Shown: positions 41,812 through 49,748 of the stretch, piece after piece | How the letters are laid out: each line of letters opens with the position of its first letter | Numbering within the stretch: position 1 is the first letter of the stretch | DNA from: Gemmobacter denitrificans | GTDB lineage: Bacteria > Pseudomonadota > Alphaproteobacteria > Rhodobacterales > Rhodobacteraceae | DNA length: 64,000 nt | Direction: 5' to 3' | Assembly (NCBI RefSeq): GCF_036964905.1 | Contig: NZ_JBALHR010000002.1 | Location: 124,001-188,000 of the forward strand | Translations under genes and position numbers: made by a program | The notes under the pieces: generated by a model | What the model was told of the DNA's origin: nothing | The model's database searches: none | The model's input: the letters and a program-made list of their open reading frames with translations, nothing else

Positions 41812-42416
41812 CCGACGAGACACGCAAACTGCCGGGCTGGCTGAAATTCCTGCTGGAATTCGGGCCGGTGCTGGCCTTCTTCATTGGCTATGTAAAGCTG
41901 AAGGACATGACCTTCACGCTGGCTGGGCAGGATTATTCCGGCTTTCTTGTGGTCACGGCGGCCTTCATCCCGCTGATGGTGATCTGCACCGGTCTGCTCT
42001 GGTTGCTCACGGGCAAACTGTCGCAGATGCAGGTGATGACGGTTGTTCTTGTCGTGGTCTTTGGCGGGCTGTCGGTCTGGCTGCAGGACGAACGCTTTTT
42101 CAAGATGAAACCCTCGATCATCTACATGCTTTTCGCGGCCATCCTGGGGTTCGGCCTGATGCGCGGGCAAAGCTATCTCAGCGGGGTCATGGGCGATGCA
42201 CTGCCGATGCGCCCCGAAGGCTGGATGATCCTGACGCGCCGCATGGCGCTGTTCTTCGTCGCGCTGGCCCTGGCGAATGAAGCCATCTGGCGGCTGACCG
42301 ACACCGACACCTGGGTCAATTTCAAGACCTTTGGCCTGCCGCTGGCCATGATGGGGTTCTTCCTTGCGCAAGGCGGCTTGCTCAAGGCGCATGGGATCGA
42401 CCGCGATGAAGGCTGA
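41808..42416 (+). CDS. yciB: Septation protein A homologue (YciB/IspZ)
   Basis: 202-residue membrane protein with five to six helices, probably involved in envelope and septum homeostasis. Recognised by LKFLLEFGPVLAFFIGYV, the conserved WLQDERFFKMKPSIIYMLFA, and TWVNFKTFGL. YciB proteins contact elongation and division factors in E. coli. Translation is coupled to the DMT gene by a 4-base overlap, and its end overlaps the next gene by 11 bases. FtsY, DMT and YciB follow each other in one direction. Confidence 0.93.
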   Translation: MTDETRKLPGWLKFLLEFGPVLAFFIGYVKLKDMTFTLAGQDYSGFLVVTAAFIPLMVICTGLLWLLTGKLSQMQVMTVVLVVVFGGLSVWLQDERFFKMKPSIIYMLFAAILGFGLMRGQSYLSGVMGDALPMRPEGWMILTRRMALFFVALALANEAIWRLTDTDTWVNFKTFGLPLAMMGFFLAQGGLLKAHGIDRDEG

Positions 42417-42792
42417 CGCGCTGCTGGACGCGGTTCTGGCGCAGGAGCACGCCGTCTGGGCAGCGCTGCAAGCCGGGGATGCGGCGGCAGATGCGGCCTT
42501 GCTGTCTCCCGGGTTTCTGGGGCTTTATCCCAGCGGCTATGCCGGGCGCGACGATCATGCCGGGCAATTGGCTGATGGCCCGACCGTGGCGGACTATGCG
42601 ATCACCGAGGCACGGGTCATGGCGCTTGGCGCCGACATGGCCCTGCTGACCTATCTGGCCGAATATTCCCGCCCCGCCGGGGGACCGGCGGAACGGATGT
42701 GGGTCTCATCGCTCTGGCGACGGGCGGGCGCGGGATGGGAGAACCTGTTTTCTCAGGATACCCCCTGCGACAGCCCTTTTGCGCCGGTCTGA
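42406..42792 (+). CDS. NTF2-like (DUF4440/SnoaL-type) protein
   Basis: 128-residue small soluble protein. The pattern VLAQEHAVWAALQAGDAAAD, then FLGLYPSGYAGRDDHAGQL, then an aligned hydrophobic strand pair (ADMALLTYLAEYS; MWVSSLWRRAGAGWENLFSQ) fits the cone-shaped NTF2-like fold, which may bind small ligands or act as an enzyme. The ATG starts within the last codons of yciB, so it is translationally coupled. Function unknown. Convergent with the COG0523 GTPase gene after 10 bases. Confidence 0.75.
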   Translation: MKADALLDAVLAQEHAVWAALQAGDAAADAALLSPGFLGLYPSGYAGRDDHAGQLADGPTVADYAITEARVMALGADMALLTYLAEYSRPAGGPAERMWVSSLWRRAGAGWENLFSQDTPCDSPFAPV

Positions 42793-42802
42793 CCTCGGCA
42801 GT

Positions 42803-44008
42803 TCACGCGGCCTGACGCTGACCCCAGAGCGGGAAGGGGTCGGGCAGATCGGCCCAGGCCGCGGGGGTAAAGCAGTTGACTGGCAGCAGGGCGGCATCCA
42901 GGGCCGCGCAGATCGCGTCGCGATCATGGCCTGCACCGATGAACACGATTTCCTGCCGACGGTCGCCCCAGGGGTCTTGCCACTTTGCGGCGATTTCGGC
43001 CTGCGCATCGGGATGTTTCGGCAACCTGTCGGCTGGCACGCTGGCCCACCACCGCCCCAGCGGCGTGACCGATGACATCGCCCCGGCCAGGCTGAATTCG
43101 GCGGCCCAATCCGGGCGGGTGGCGATCCAGAAATGCCCCTTGGCCCGGATGATCCCCGGCAGATCGCCATTCAGCACCCGGTGCAGGCGGGCCGGATCAA
43201 AGGGCGCGCGGGCGCGATAGACAAAGCTGGAAATCCCGTATTCTTCGGTTTCGGGCGCATGATCGGCAAAGCCATACAGTTCCTTGGCCCACATGGGATG
43301 CAGATGCGCCTTGTCAAAATCGAACAGGCCTGTGTCAAAAATCGCCTCGGGCGCGACCTTGGACCTGCTGGTTTCGATCAATCTGGCATCCGGGTTCAAC
43401 GCCTTCACGATCTTGCGCGCGGCATCGATCTGGGCGGGTGTCGCATCCGAGACCTTGTTCAGCACAACCACATCGGCAAATTCCATCTGGTCGGTCAGCA
43501 GGTTCACAAGGCTGCGATTGTCCTGATCGCCCAGCGACTCCCCCCGGTCTGCCAGAAAGTCATGGCTGGCGAAATCCTTCAGCAGATTGACGGCATCGAC
43601 CACGGTCACCATGCAATCCAGCCGCGCCACATCGGACAGGCTGTTGCCAGCCTCGTCGCGAAAATCGAAGGTCGCGGCCACCGGCAGCGGTTCGGCAATG
43701 CCGGTGCTTTCGATCAGCAGATGATCGAACCGCCCGGCTTCGGCCAGACGGCGCACTTCGGTCAGCAGATCATCGCGCAGGGTGCAGCAGATGCAGCCAT
43801 TGGTCATTTCGACCAGCTTTTCCTCGGCCCGGTTCAGCGTGGTGCCTTCGCGGATCAGATCGGCATCGATGTTCACTTCCGACATGTCATTCACGATGAC
43901 GGCCACGCGGCGCCCGTCGCGATTGTTCAGGATGTGGTTCAGCAAGGTGGTCTTGCCCGCGCCCAGAAAGCCCGAAAGCACGGTGACGGGCAGGCGGTGA
44001 TCGGTCAT
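42803..44008 (-). CDS. COG0523-family metal-chaperone GTPase
   Basis: 401-residue G3E GTPase of the CobW/ZigA/YeiR group. Residues 1-220: Walker A SGFLGAGKTTLL, the metal-binding CxCC motif in NGCICCTLRDDLL, switch region ESTGIAEPLPVA, and NKVSDAT. The C-terminal CobW domain has FVYRARAPFDPARLHRVL and HFWIATRP. Members move zinc or other metals to client enzymes. The ATG following GAGG is chosen; one four codons upstream has no site. A perfect palindrome of the Zur-box type lies 18 bases upstream, so zinc-shortage control is likely. Cobalamin genes are absent, which argues against a CobW role. Confidence 0.92.
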   Translation of the reverse strand: MTDHRLPVTVLSGFLGAGKTTLLNHILNNRDGRRVAVIVNDMSEVNIDADLIREGTTLNRAEEKLVEMTNGCICCTLRDDLLTEVRRLAEAGRFDHLLIESTGIAEPLPVAATFDFRDEAGNSLSDVARLDCMVTVVDAVNLLKDFASHDFLADRGESLGDQDNRSLVNLLTDQMEFADVVVLNKVSDATPAQIDAARKIVKALNPDARLIETSRSKVAPEAIFDTGLFDFDKAHLHPMWAKELYGFADHAPETEEYGISSFVYRARAPFDPARLHRVLNGDLPGIIRAKGHFWIATRPDWAAEFSLAGAMSSVTPLGRWWASVPADRLPKHPDAQAEIAAKWQDPWGDRRQEIVFIGAGHDRDAICAALDAALLPVNCFTPAAWADLPDPFPLWGQRQAA

Positions 44009-44025
44009 GGCTGGCCTCATTTTTG

Positions 44026-44038
44026 GTTATACTATAAC
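44026..44038. promoter_or_regulatory. Zur-type operator
   Basis: Perfect palindrome GTTATACTATAAC, 6+1+6, in an A+T-rich stretch between the COG0523 GTPase and dnaX. It matches the core of Zur boxes known in alphaproteobacteria (GTTATA-n-TATAAC). It would cover the GTPase promoter, repressing it when zinc is plentiful. Confidence 0.75.
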
Positions 44039-44069
44039 ATTACATGAGGTGCGGATGGATGCAAGCGGG

Positions 44070-44098
44070 TGGACGAAGTCGGGCGGACGCCCTAGGTT
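44070..44098 (+). promoter_or_regulatory. Likely dnaX promoter
   Basis: -35 TGGACG, 17-base spacer, -10 TAGGTT, ending 26 bases before the dnaX ATG. Confidence 0.45.
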
Positions 44099-44123
44099 GG
44101 CCCCAACAGAATCCGGGACCGCC

Positions 44124-45878
44124 ATGTCAGAGACCGAACCGCAGGGCTATCAGGTCCTTGCCCGCAAATACCGCCCGCAAACCTTTGCCGATCTGATCGG
44201 GCAAGAAGCCATGGTGCGGACGCTGAAGAACGCCTTCGCCGCCGACCGGATCGCCCATGCCTTCGTGATGACCGGGGTGCGCGGGGTGGGCAAGACCACC
44301 ACGGCGCGGATCATTGCCAAGGGACTGAACTGCGTGGGCCCCGATGGCGTGGGCGGAGCGACGACCGAACCCTGCCTCGTTTGCGACCAGTGCAAGGCGA
44401 TCGCCGAAGGCCGCCATGTCGATGTGATGGAAATGGATGCGGCGTCGCGCACTGGTGTGAACGACATCCGCGAAATCATTGATTCCGTTCACTATCGGGC
44501 AGCGTCAGCCCGCTACAAGATCTATATCATCGACGAAGTTCACATGCTGTCGAACAATGCCTTCAACGCGTTGTTGAAGACGCTCGAAGAGCCACCGGCC
44601 CATGTGAAATTTATCTTTGCCACCACCGAAATCCGCAAGGTGCCGGTCACAGTGCTGTCACGCTGCCAACGGTTCGACCTGAAGCGGATCGAACCCGAGG
44701 TGATGATGGCCCATCTGGCCCGCGTGGCCGGGCTTGAGGGCGCAAGGCTGGCCCCCGATGCGCTGGCGTTGATCACCCGCGCGGCCGAAGGGTCGGTGCG
44801 CGATGCCATGAGCCTGATGGATCAGGCCATCGCCCATGGCGCGGGCGAAACCACCGGGGATCAGGTCCGGGCCATGCTGGGGCTGGCCGACCGTGGCCGC
44901 ACGCTGGATCTGTTTGACATGATCATGCGGGGCGATGCACCTGCGGCGCTGGCAGAGCTTGCAGCGCAATATTCCGATGGTGCCGATCCTATGGCGGTGC
45001 TGCGCGATCTGGCCGAAATCAGCCATTGGATCAGTGTCATCAAGATCACCCCGGAGGCGGCGGAAGACCCGACAATCCCGCCCGATGAACGCGCGCGCGG
45101 GCTGGATCTGGCGCAGCGGCTGGCGATGCGGGTGCTGACGCGGATGTGGCAGATGCTCCTGAAGGCCATCGAAGAGGTGACGCTGGCCCCCAATGCGATG
45201 ATGGCCGCCGAAATGGCGGTGATCCGGCTGACGCATGTGGCCGATCTGCCAGACCCCGAAGCCTTGCTGCGTCGTCTGCAATCCGGCCCGCCGCCGGTGC
45301 AGCCGGGCGGCGGCGCGCCTGCGGGCGGTGGGGGCGGCGGCATGGTGCATGCACCCCCCCGGATGATGGCCCCTGCGCGCGGCCCGGCCATGGGGCCGAC
45401 GATGCAGGGCGGCGCAGCGGTCGCGCTGGCTGAAGACCGGCTGCGGGTCTATGCCACCTTTGACCATGTGATCGACCTGATCCGCGAAAAGCGCGACATG
45501 AAGCTGCTTCTGGATGTCGAAACCCATGTGCGGCTTGCGAAATACGCGCCGGGGCGGATCGAGTTCGAACCCGGTCCCGGGGCGCCCCGCGATCTGGCGG
45601 CCACATTGGCCGCGCGGCTGCAGGGCTGGACCGGCGGGCGGTGGGGCGTGTCGGTCGTGGGATCGGGCGGGGCGCCGTCGGTCACCGAATTGCGCGATGC
45701 CGAACGCCTGCAGGCCGAGGCCGAGGCACTGCAAAACCCGCTGGTGCAGGCAGTGCTGACGGCCTTTCCGGGGGCGAAGATCAGCGATATCCGCACGCCC
45801 GAGGCGCTGGCACAGGCCGCTGCGGTCCAGGCCTTGCCCGAGGTCGAAGATGAATGGGACCCTTTCGAGGAAGACTGA
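44124..45878 (+). CDS. dnaX: DNA polymerase III subunit tau/gamma
   Basis: Clamp-loader ATPase and replisome organiser. 584 residues: AAA+ domain with YQVLARKYRPQTFADLIGQE, Walker A GVRGVGKTTTAR, the zinc-binding Cys cluster (NCVGPDGVGGATTEPCLVCD, then QCK), Walker B IYIIDEVHMLS, SRC motif VTVLSRCQRF; then clamp-loader collar, a Gly/Pro-rich linker near residues 390-430, and a tau-specific C-terminal domain. No A-rich slippery site was seen in the linker. A 30-residue upstream extension in frame is rejected. First of dnaX-ybaB-recR. Confidence 0.96.
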   Translation: MSETEPQGYQVLARKYRPQTFADLIGQEAMVRTLKNAFAADRIAHAFVMTGVRGVGKTTTARIIAKGLNCVGPDGVGGATTEPCLVCDQCKAIAEGRHVDVMEMDAASRTGVNDIREIIDSVHYRAASARYKIYIIDEVHMLSNNAFNALLKTLEEPPAHVKFIFATTEIRKVPVTVLSRCQRFDLKRIEPEVMMAHLARVAGLEGARLAPDALALITRAAEGSVRDAMSLMDQAIAHGAGETTGDQVRAMLGLADRGRTLDLFDMIMRGDAPAALAELAAQYSDGADPMAVLRDLAEISHWISVIKITPEAAEDPTIPPDERARGLDLAQRLAMRVLTRMWQMLLKAIEEVTLAPNAMMAAEMAVIRLTHVADLPDPEALLRRLQSGPPPVQPGGGAPAGGGGGGMVHAPPRMMAPARGPAMGPTMQGGAAVALAEDRLRVYATFDHVIDLIREKRDMKLLLDVETHVRLAKYAPGRIEFEPGPGAPRDLAATLAARLQGWTGGRWGVSVVGSGGAPSVTELRDAERLQAEAEALQNPLVQAVLTAFPGAKISDIRTPEALAQAAAVQALPEVEDEWDPFEED

Positions 45879-45888
45879 GGAGAGCGGG

Positions 45889-46233
45889 ATGCTGAAAGGA
45901 CTTGGCGGGTTTGGCGATATGGCCAAGATGATGAAAGCCGCACAGGACATGCAGGCCAAATTGGCCGAGATGCAGGAGGCATTGGCCAATACCGTCGTGA
46001 TCGGCGAATCCGGGGCCGGGCTGGTCAAGGCACGCTGCACGGCCAAGGGGGTGATCACCGGGCTGGATATCGACCCGTCGATCCTTGTCCCGTCCGAAAA
46101 GGAAGTGGTCGAGGATCTGATCATCGCCGCGATCAAGGATGCACAGGCCCGCGCCGCCGAGCGCGAAAAGCAGGAAACCCGGAAACTGGCCGAAACGCTG
46201 GGCCTGCCTGCCGATTTCAAGCTGCCCTTCTGA
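45889..46233 (+). CDS. ybaB: YbaB/EbfC nucleoid-associated protein
   Basis: 114-residue dimeric DNA-binding protein. Recognised by the opening LKGLGGFGDMAKMMKAAQDM, the strand region ARCTAKGVITGLDIDPSIL and the charged C-terminal helix AQARAAEREKQETRKLAETL. It lies 10 bases after dnaX with a strong GAGGAGAG site, and its stop shares a base with the recR start. This dnaX-ybaB-recR order is very widely conserved. Its exact role is unsettled, but links to nucleoid shape and repair are known. Confidence 0.94.
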   Translation: MLKGLGGFGDMAKMMKAAQDMQAKLAEMQEALANTVVIGESGAGLVKARCTAKGVITGLDIDPSILVPSEKEVVEDLIIAAIKDAQARAAEREKQETRKLAETLGLPADFKLPF

Positions 46234-46829
46234 TGGCGGCACCGGGCGATATCGAGGATCTGATCGGGCTCATGGCGCGGTTGCCGGGGCTTGGGCCTCG
46301 TTCTGCCCGCCGTGCGGTGTTGCATCTGCTGAAGAAACGCGGGCCACTGATGGCCCCGCTGGCGCAGGCCATGGCGCATGTGGCGCTGAGCGCGCGGGAT
46401 TGCGTGACCTGCGGCAATATCGGCACGGATGATCAGTGCCCGATCTGCGCCGATCCGGCGCGGGCCAACGGGGAAATCTGCGTGGTGGCCGATGTGTCGG
46501 ACCTCTGGGCGATGGAGCGGGGCGGGGCGTTCCGGGGGCGCTATCACGTTCTGGGCGGCACCTTGTCGGCACTGGACGGGCTGGGCCCGGAGGAATTGCG
46601 CATTCCCCGGCTGGTCGCGCGCGTCTCCGAGGAAGGCACGCGTGAGGTGATCCTTGCGCTGGCGGCCACGGTCGATGGCCAGACCACGGCCCATTACATC
46701 GCCGATGCGCTGGCGGGCAGCGGGGCGCAGATCAGCACGCTGGCCCAGGGGGTGCCGGTGGGGGGCGAGCTGGATTATCTGGACGATGGCACGATCGGCG
46801 CGGCGCTGCGGGCGCGGCGTCAGGTCTGA
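46233..46829 (+). CDS. recR: Recombination protein RecR
   Basis: Part of the RecFOR system that loads RecA on gapped DNA. 198 residues with the N-terminal helix-hairpin-helix (ARLPGLGPRSARRAVLHLL), four-Cys zinc finger (CVTCGNIGTDDQCPICADP), the Toprim domain (ICVVADVSDLWAMER, then YHVLGGTLSALDGLGPEEL), and the Walker-like end TLAQGVPVGGELDYLDDGT. It overlaps ybaB by one base (TGATG). Confidence 0.96.
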   Translation: MAAPGDIEDLIGLMARLPGLGPRSARRAVLHLLKKRGPLMAPLAQAMAHVALSARDCVTCGNIGTDDQCPICADPARANGEICVVADVSDLWAMERGGAFRGRYHVLGGTLSALDGLGPEELRIPRLVARVSEEGTREVILALAATVDGQTTAHYIADALAGSGAQISTLAQGVPVGGELDYLDDGTIGAALRARRQV

Positions 46830-46852
46830 CCACAGCAAGTTCTGGGGGACAC

Positions 46853-47740
46853 ATGGATATTCAGGCGATTGCCGCGACTCTGCGGGGGGCAGACGATCTT
46901 TATGCCGTGCTGCGCCGTGCCGGGGCGGGGCTGACGGCGGAGGCAGCAGACGCGCTGTTGCCCGCGCTTTACGCGGCGCTTGGTGATGCGCCCGAGGCTG
47001 CACGGCTGCAATCGGTGGATCAGAGCCTGTTGCGGGCGGTGATCCGGGCCGGTGCTGGACTGCCTGCCGCCCCGTCATTGGCGGGGCATCTGCAGGCCTG
47101 CGCCGTTGCCCCCTTGTTTCAGCCCGACATCGCCAGCCGGTCGCATATGGTGCTGCGCTGTGACGAAACCCCTGGAATGCCCGCCTATTCCGACCCGAGC
47201 TTTGACGCATGGTTCGCCGGGCAGGGTGTGGACTATGGGCTTGGCCCCTATGGCGAAAAGCGCAGCGTCTACAGGGCCGCGCAATTCGCCGATGCCGCAA
47301 GCCCGGAACGGCGGATGATCCATATGGGGATTGATGTCTTTGCCCCGGCGGGCACGGCAGTCCATGCGCCGCTGCCTGCTGTGGTGCAATCGGTGGTCTA
47401 TAATGCCGATCCGCTGGATTACGGCCATACGCTGATCCTGCGCCATGACAGCGCGGCGGGGCCGTTCCATACGCTTTATGGCCATCTGGGGGGCAGCTTG
47501 CCGGGCCTGTGCCAGCCGGGGCAGCTGGTCGCGGCAGGGCAGGTGGTTGCGCATCTTGGGGATTGGCCGGAAAATGGCGGTTGGGCCCCGCATCTGCATT
47601 TCCAGATGATGGCCGACATGCTGGATCAGAAGGGTGGCAACTTCTTTGGCGTGGGGCATGAAAGCTTGTGGGACATCTGGCAGCAGATCTGCCCCGACCC
47701 GAACCTGATCCTGCGTCTGCCGGAGCGCGTTTTCGGCTAG
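46853..47740 (+). CDS. M23-type peptidase homologue without signal peptide
   Basis: 295-residue protein. The C-terminal half is a LytM/M23 metallopeptidase domain: HMGIDVFAPAGTAVHAPL with the H-x3-D zinc ligands, TLYGHLGG, and the HLHFQ pair that completes the site. M23 enzymes usually cut peptidoglycan bridges outside the cytoplasm, yet this protein has no signal peptide or helix, and its N-terminal 120 residues are of unknown type. Similar domains occur fused to aminotransferases in some bacteria, so a cytoplasmic role is possible. It starts 24 bases after recR and may be co-transcribed. Confidence 0.82.
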   Translation: MDIQAIAATLRGADDLYAVLRRAGAGLTAEAADALLPALYAALGDAPEAARLQSVDQSLLRAVIRAGAGLPAAPSLAGHLQACAVAPLFQPDIASRSHMVLRCDETPGMPAYSDPSFDAWFAGQGVDYGLGPYGEKRSVYRAAQFADAASPERRMIHMGIDVFAPAGTAVHAPLPAVVQSVVYNADPLDYGHTLILRHDSAAGPFHTLYGHLGGSLPGLCQPGQLVAAGQVVAHLGDWPENGGWAPHLHFQMMADMLDQKGGNFFGVGHESLWDIWQQICPDPNLILRLPERVFG

Positions 47741-47760
47741 GGCGCCTCTGGCGCAAGCCC

Positions 47761-47806
47761 GGGGGGGTTACCCCCGGACCTCCAGGATGTTTGCGCCACG
47801 ATGAAG
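47761..47806 (-). repeat. Intergenic dispersed repeat, copy 2
   Basis: On the minus strand it begins CTTCATCGTGGCGCAAACAT and continues into a G-run, aligning with the element at 40839-40886. It also contains nested palindromes (CCGGGGG/CCCCCGG inside TGGCGCAA/TTGCGCCA, 47749-47798), which could act as a weak terminator between two converging genes. Confidence 0.55.
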
Positions 47807-47808
47807 GT

Positions 47809-48888
47809 TCAGGCGTGGCGGGCGCGGTGGCCGATATTGTAGAAATTGCCGGTGCGGGTCGCCAGATAGGGGCCAAGCGGGATGTCTTCCTGCTTCAGGA
47901 ACCCCTGCTGGGGCAGGGTGCCCGCGCGGGTCATTTCGATGACCGCAACCACCGATGCCGATGTGGTCCAGGCGATGGCGGTGCGGGATTTGCCGCCGAT
48001 TTCAATCGGGTAATAGCTGCGGACGAATTCCTTGCGGCGCAGCTGGCCATTCACCCGGCCTTCGGCGGCAACATGGACATAGACCACGTCTTCATCCACC
48101 GGGGGTTTGGCATTGGTCAGGATGCGCCCCGCTTCGGCCCGGTTTTCGCGCATCAGCAGTTCGTGGAAGAAGAAGTTCATCAGCTGCACATGGCCTGGAT
48201 AGCGCATGGTCTTGTAATCAAGGTTCTCGATCCGGCCCAGATAGGTTTCACACATGGTGCCAAGCCCACCTGACGTGGTGAAGGCTTCCAGCTGCATGCC
48301 GTCGATATAGATCGCTTCGGTCCATTCCATCGCCGAGACGGTCTTCAGAACGCCTTCCTCGATCACCTCGCAATCATTGAGGTATTCGTTCACCACACCT
48401 TCGGGCGACCAGTTGAAGGCATAGCCCAGAAGGCCGGTCGGGTTTTGCGGCAGGGCACCCACGCGCAGCTTGATCGAGCGGACGGTTTCGAACTGATTGG
48501 CCAGATCGGCTGCGACGATACCAACAAAGCCCGGCGCAAGGCCGCATTGCGGGGCCATCAGGCCCTTAGCTGTCTTGGCCAGATCGCGGATATGCTTGGT
48601 GGTGGGCACATCTTCGGTCAGATCGAAGTAATGCAGGCCAAGCCCATGGGCGACGGTGGAAACGCCAATGTTCAGGTGATAGGGCAGGCAGGACAGCACG
48701 GCCTCTTGCCCGTCCAGCGCAGCCTTCAACGCAGCGGTATCCGACAGGTCCACCGTTCTGGTGGCAAAGGGGGCCTGCGTGTCGCGGGCATCGATCCCGG
48801 TGACCGTGAAGCCGCTTTCCACCAGCAGCTCGGCGGCGAGATGACCCACCTTGCCGAGGCCCAGAACGGCGATCTTGTTGAATGACAT
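47809..48888 (-). CDS. Saccharopine dehydrogenase-family protein
   Basis: NAD(P)-dependent oxidoreductase of 359 residues. Rossmann fold at the N terminus (KIAVLGLGKVGHLAAELL), then VLSCLPYHLNIGVSTVAHGL, the conserved CGLAPGFVGIVAADLA, and the C-terminal domain with GLLGYAFNWSPEGVVNEYLN. It resembles saccharopine/lysine-6-dehydrogenase-like enzymes of lysine breakdown, but substrate and direction are not proven. The upstream gap to nuoA is long and may carry its control sites. Converges on the M23 gene across a repeat element. Confidence 0.85.
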   Translation of the reverse strand: MSFNKIAVLGLGKVGHLAAELLVESGFTVTGIDARDTQAPFATRTVDLSDTAALKAALDGQEAVLSCLPYHLNIGVSTVAHGLGLHYFDLTEDVPTTKHIRDLAKTAKGLMAPQCGLAPGFVGIVAADLANQFETVRSIKLRVGALPQNPTGLLGYAFNWSPEGVVNEYLNDCEVIEEGVLKTVSAMEWTEAIYIDGMQLEAFTTSGGLGTMCETYLGRIENLDYKTMRYPGHVQLMNFFFHELLMRENRAEAGRILTNAKPPVDEDVVYVHVAAEGRVNGQLRRKEFVRSYYPIEIGGKSRTAIAWTTSASVVAVIEMTRAGTLPQQGFLKQEDIPLGPYLATRTGNFYNIGHRARHA

Positions 48889-49382
48889 GGCTGTTTCCTT
48901 CTGTCTTGTCCGCCTGCGCGGCGGTGTTCATCATGCGTCAGTCTGACGGTTGGACCTGCCGATTGCGCGCGTCAGAATGCCGGAATGTGTGATCTGACGG
49001 GCAATATGACGACAAGTCTGGCAATGTGCCGATCCGGCTTGCGTGGCCCGTCGGTTCTTCGCGTCAGCCCGTGCCAGATGGTTGCGCAAACAGCCGCGGC
49101 TGAGTGCAAGGCCATGCCTGACAGATTCTGTTGGTTCCCAAGGTCGCACTTGCCACGCCACCGGATCGGACCATCCTTTCCGGCAGGAATGCTGCAATGG
49201 CGAAGAAAAGCCGGTCCATTACGGTGTGCCATTGTATACAGTTGTCGAAATCCCTGCGATTCCCGCCGTTTTTAGCGAGGCCTTTGGTTGACCGCGGCGG
49301 GGGGGCAGAGTAAACGGAAGCCAGCAACGATCCGCCGCGCGGGGCACACCATGCCCTTTGCCGCCAGCCGAAGGAGCCACTC
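48889..49382. other. Divergent control region between saccharopine dehydrogenase homologue and nuoA
   Basis: 494 bases with no convincing gene; open frames here lack ribosome-binding sites. It should hold the nuo operon promoter and the leftward promoter of the dehydrogenase. Features seen: an 8-base palindrome TGTATACA at 49233-49240 in a relatively A+T-rich stretch about 145 bases before nuoA, and a GAAGGAG ribosome-binding site directly ahead of the nuoA GTG. Confidence 0.6.
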
Positions 49383-49748
49383 GTGGACGATCTTCTCCGA
49401 GAATACCTTCCCATTCTCATCTTTCTGGCACTTGCGGTCGGCCTCGGCCTTGTGCTGATCCTCGCGGCCCTTGTGCTGGCCGTGCGCAGCCCGGACCCGG
49501 AAAAGGTGTCGGCCTATGAATGCGGGTTCAACGCCTTTGACGATGCCCGGATGAAGTTCGACGTGCGCTTCTACCTAGTGTCGATCCTGTTCATCATCTT
49601 TGACCTTGAGGTTGCTTTCCTCTTTCCTTGGGCGGTTGCCTTTGGCGAAATGTCGATGATGGGCTTCTGGTCGATGATGGTGTTCCTGGGGGTGCTGACC
49701 GTCGGCTTTGCCTATGAATGGAAGAAAGGGGCGCTGGAATGGGCGTGA
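49383..49748 (+). CDS. nuoA: NADH-quinone oxidoreductase subunit A
   Basis: Small membrane subunit of complex I, near the quinone site. 121 residues with three helices and the hallmark loop SAYECGFNAFDDARMKFDVR followed by FYLVSILFIIFDLEVAFLFP. GTG start after GAAGGAG. First gene of the nuo operon; its end overlaps nuoB by 10 bases. Confidence 0.97.
   Translation: MDDLLREYLPILIFLALAVGLGLVLILAALVLAVRSPDPEKVSAYECGFNAFDDARMKFDVRFYLVSILFIIFDLEVAFLFPWAVAFGEMSMMGFWSMMVFLGVLTVGFAYEWKKGALEWA

Noticed and set aside
45290..45420. Programmed frameshift in the dnaX linker region
   Set aside because: The linker is Gly/Pro-rich with C and G runs only; no A-rich slippery site and no proper stem after it were seen.
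44658..47876. Very long open frame (~1,070 codons) on the minus strand across dnaX, ybaB, recR and the M23 gene
   Set aside because: It is antisense to four well-supported genes, and its Arg/Pro/His/Gln-rich translation is typical of high-G+C shadow frames.
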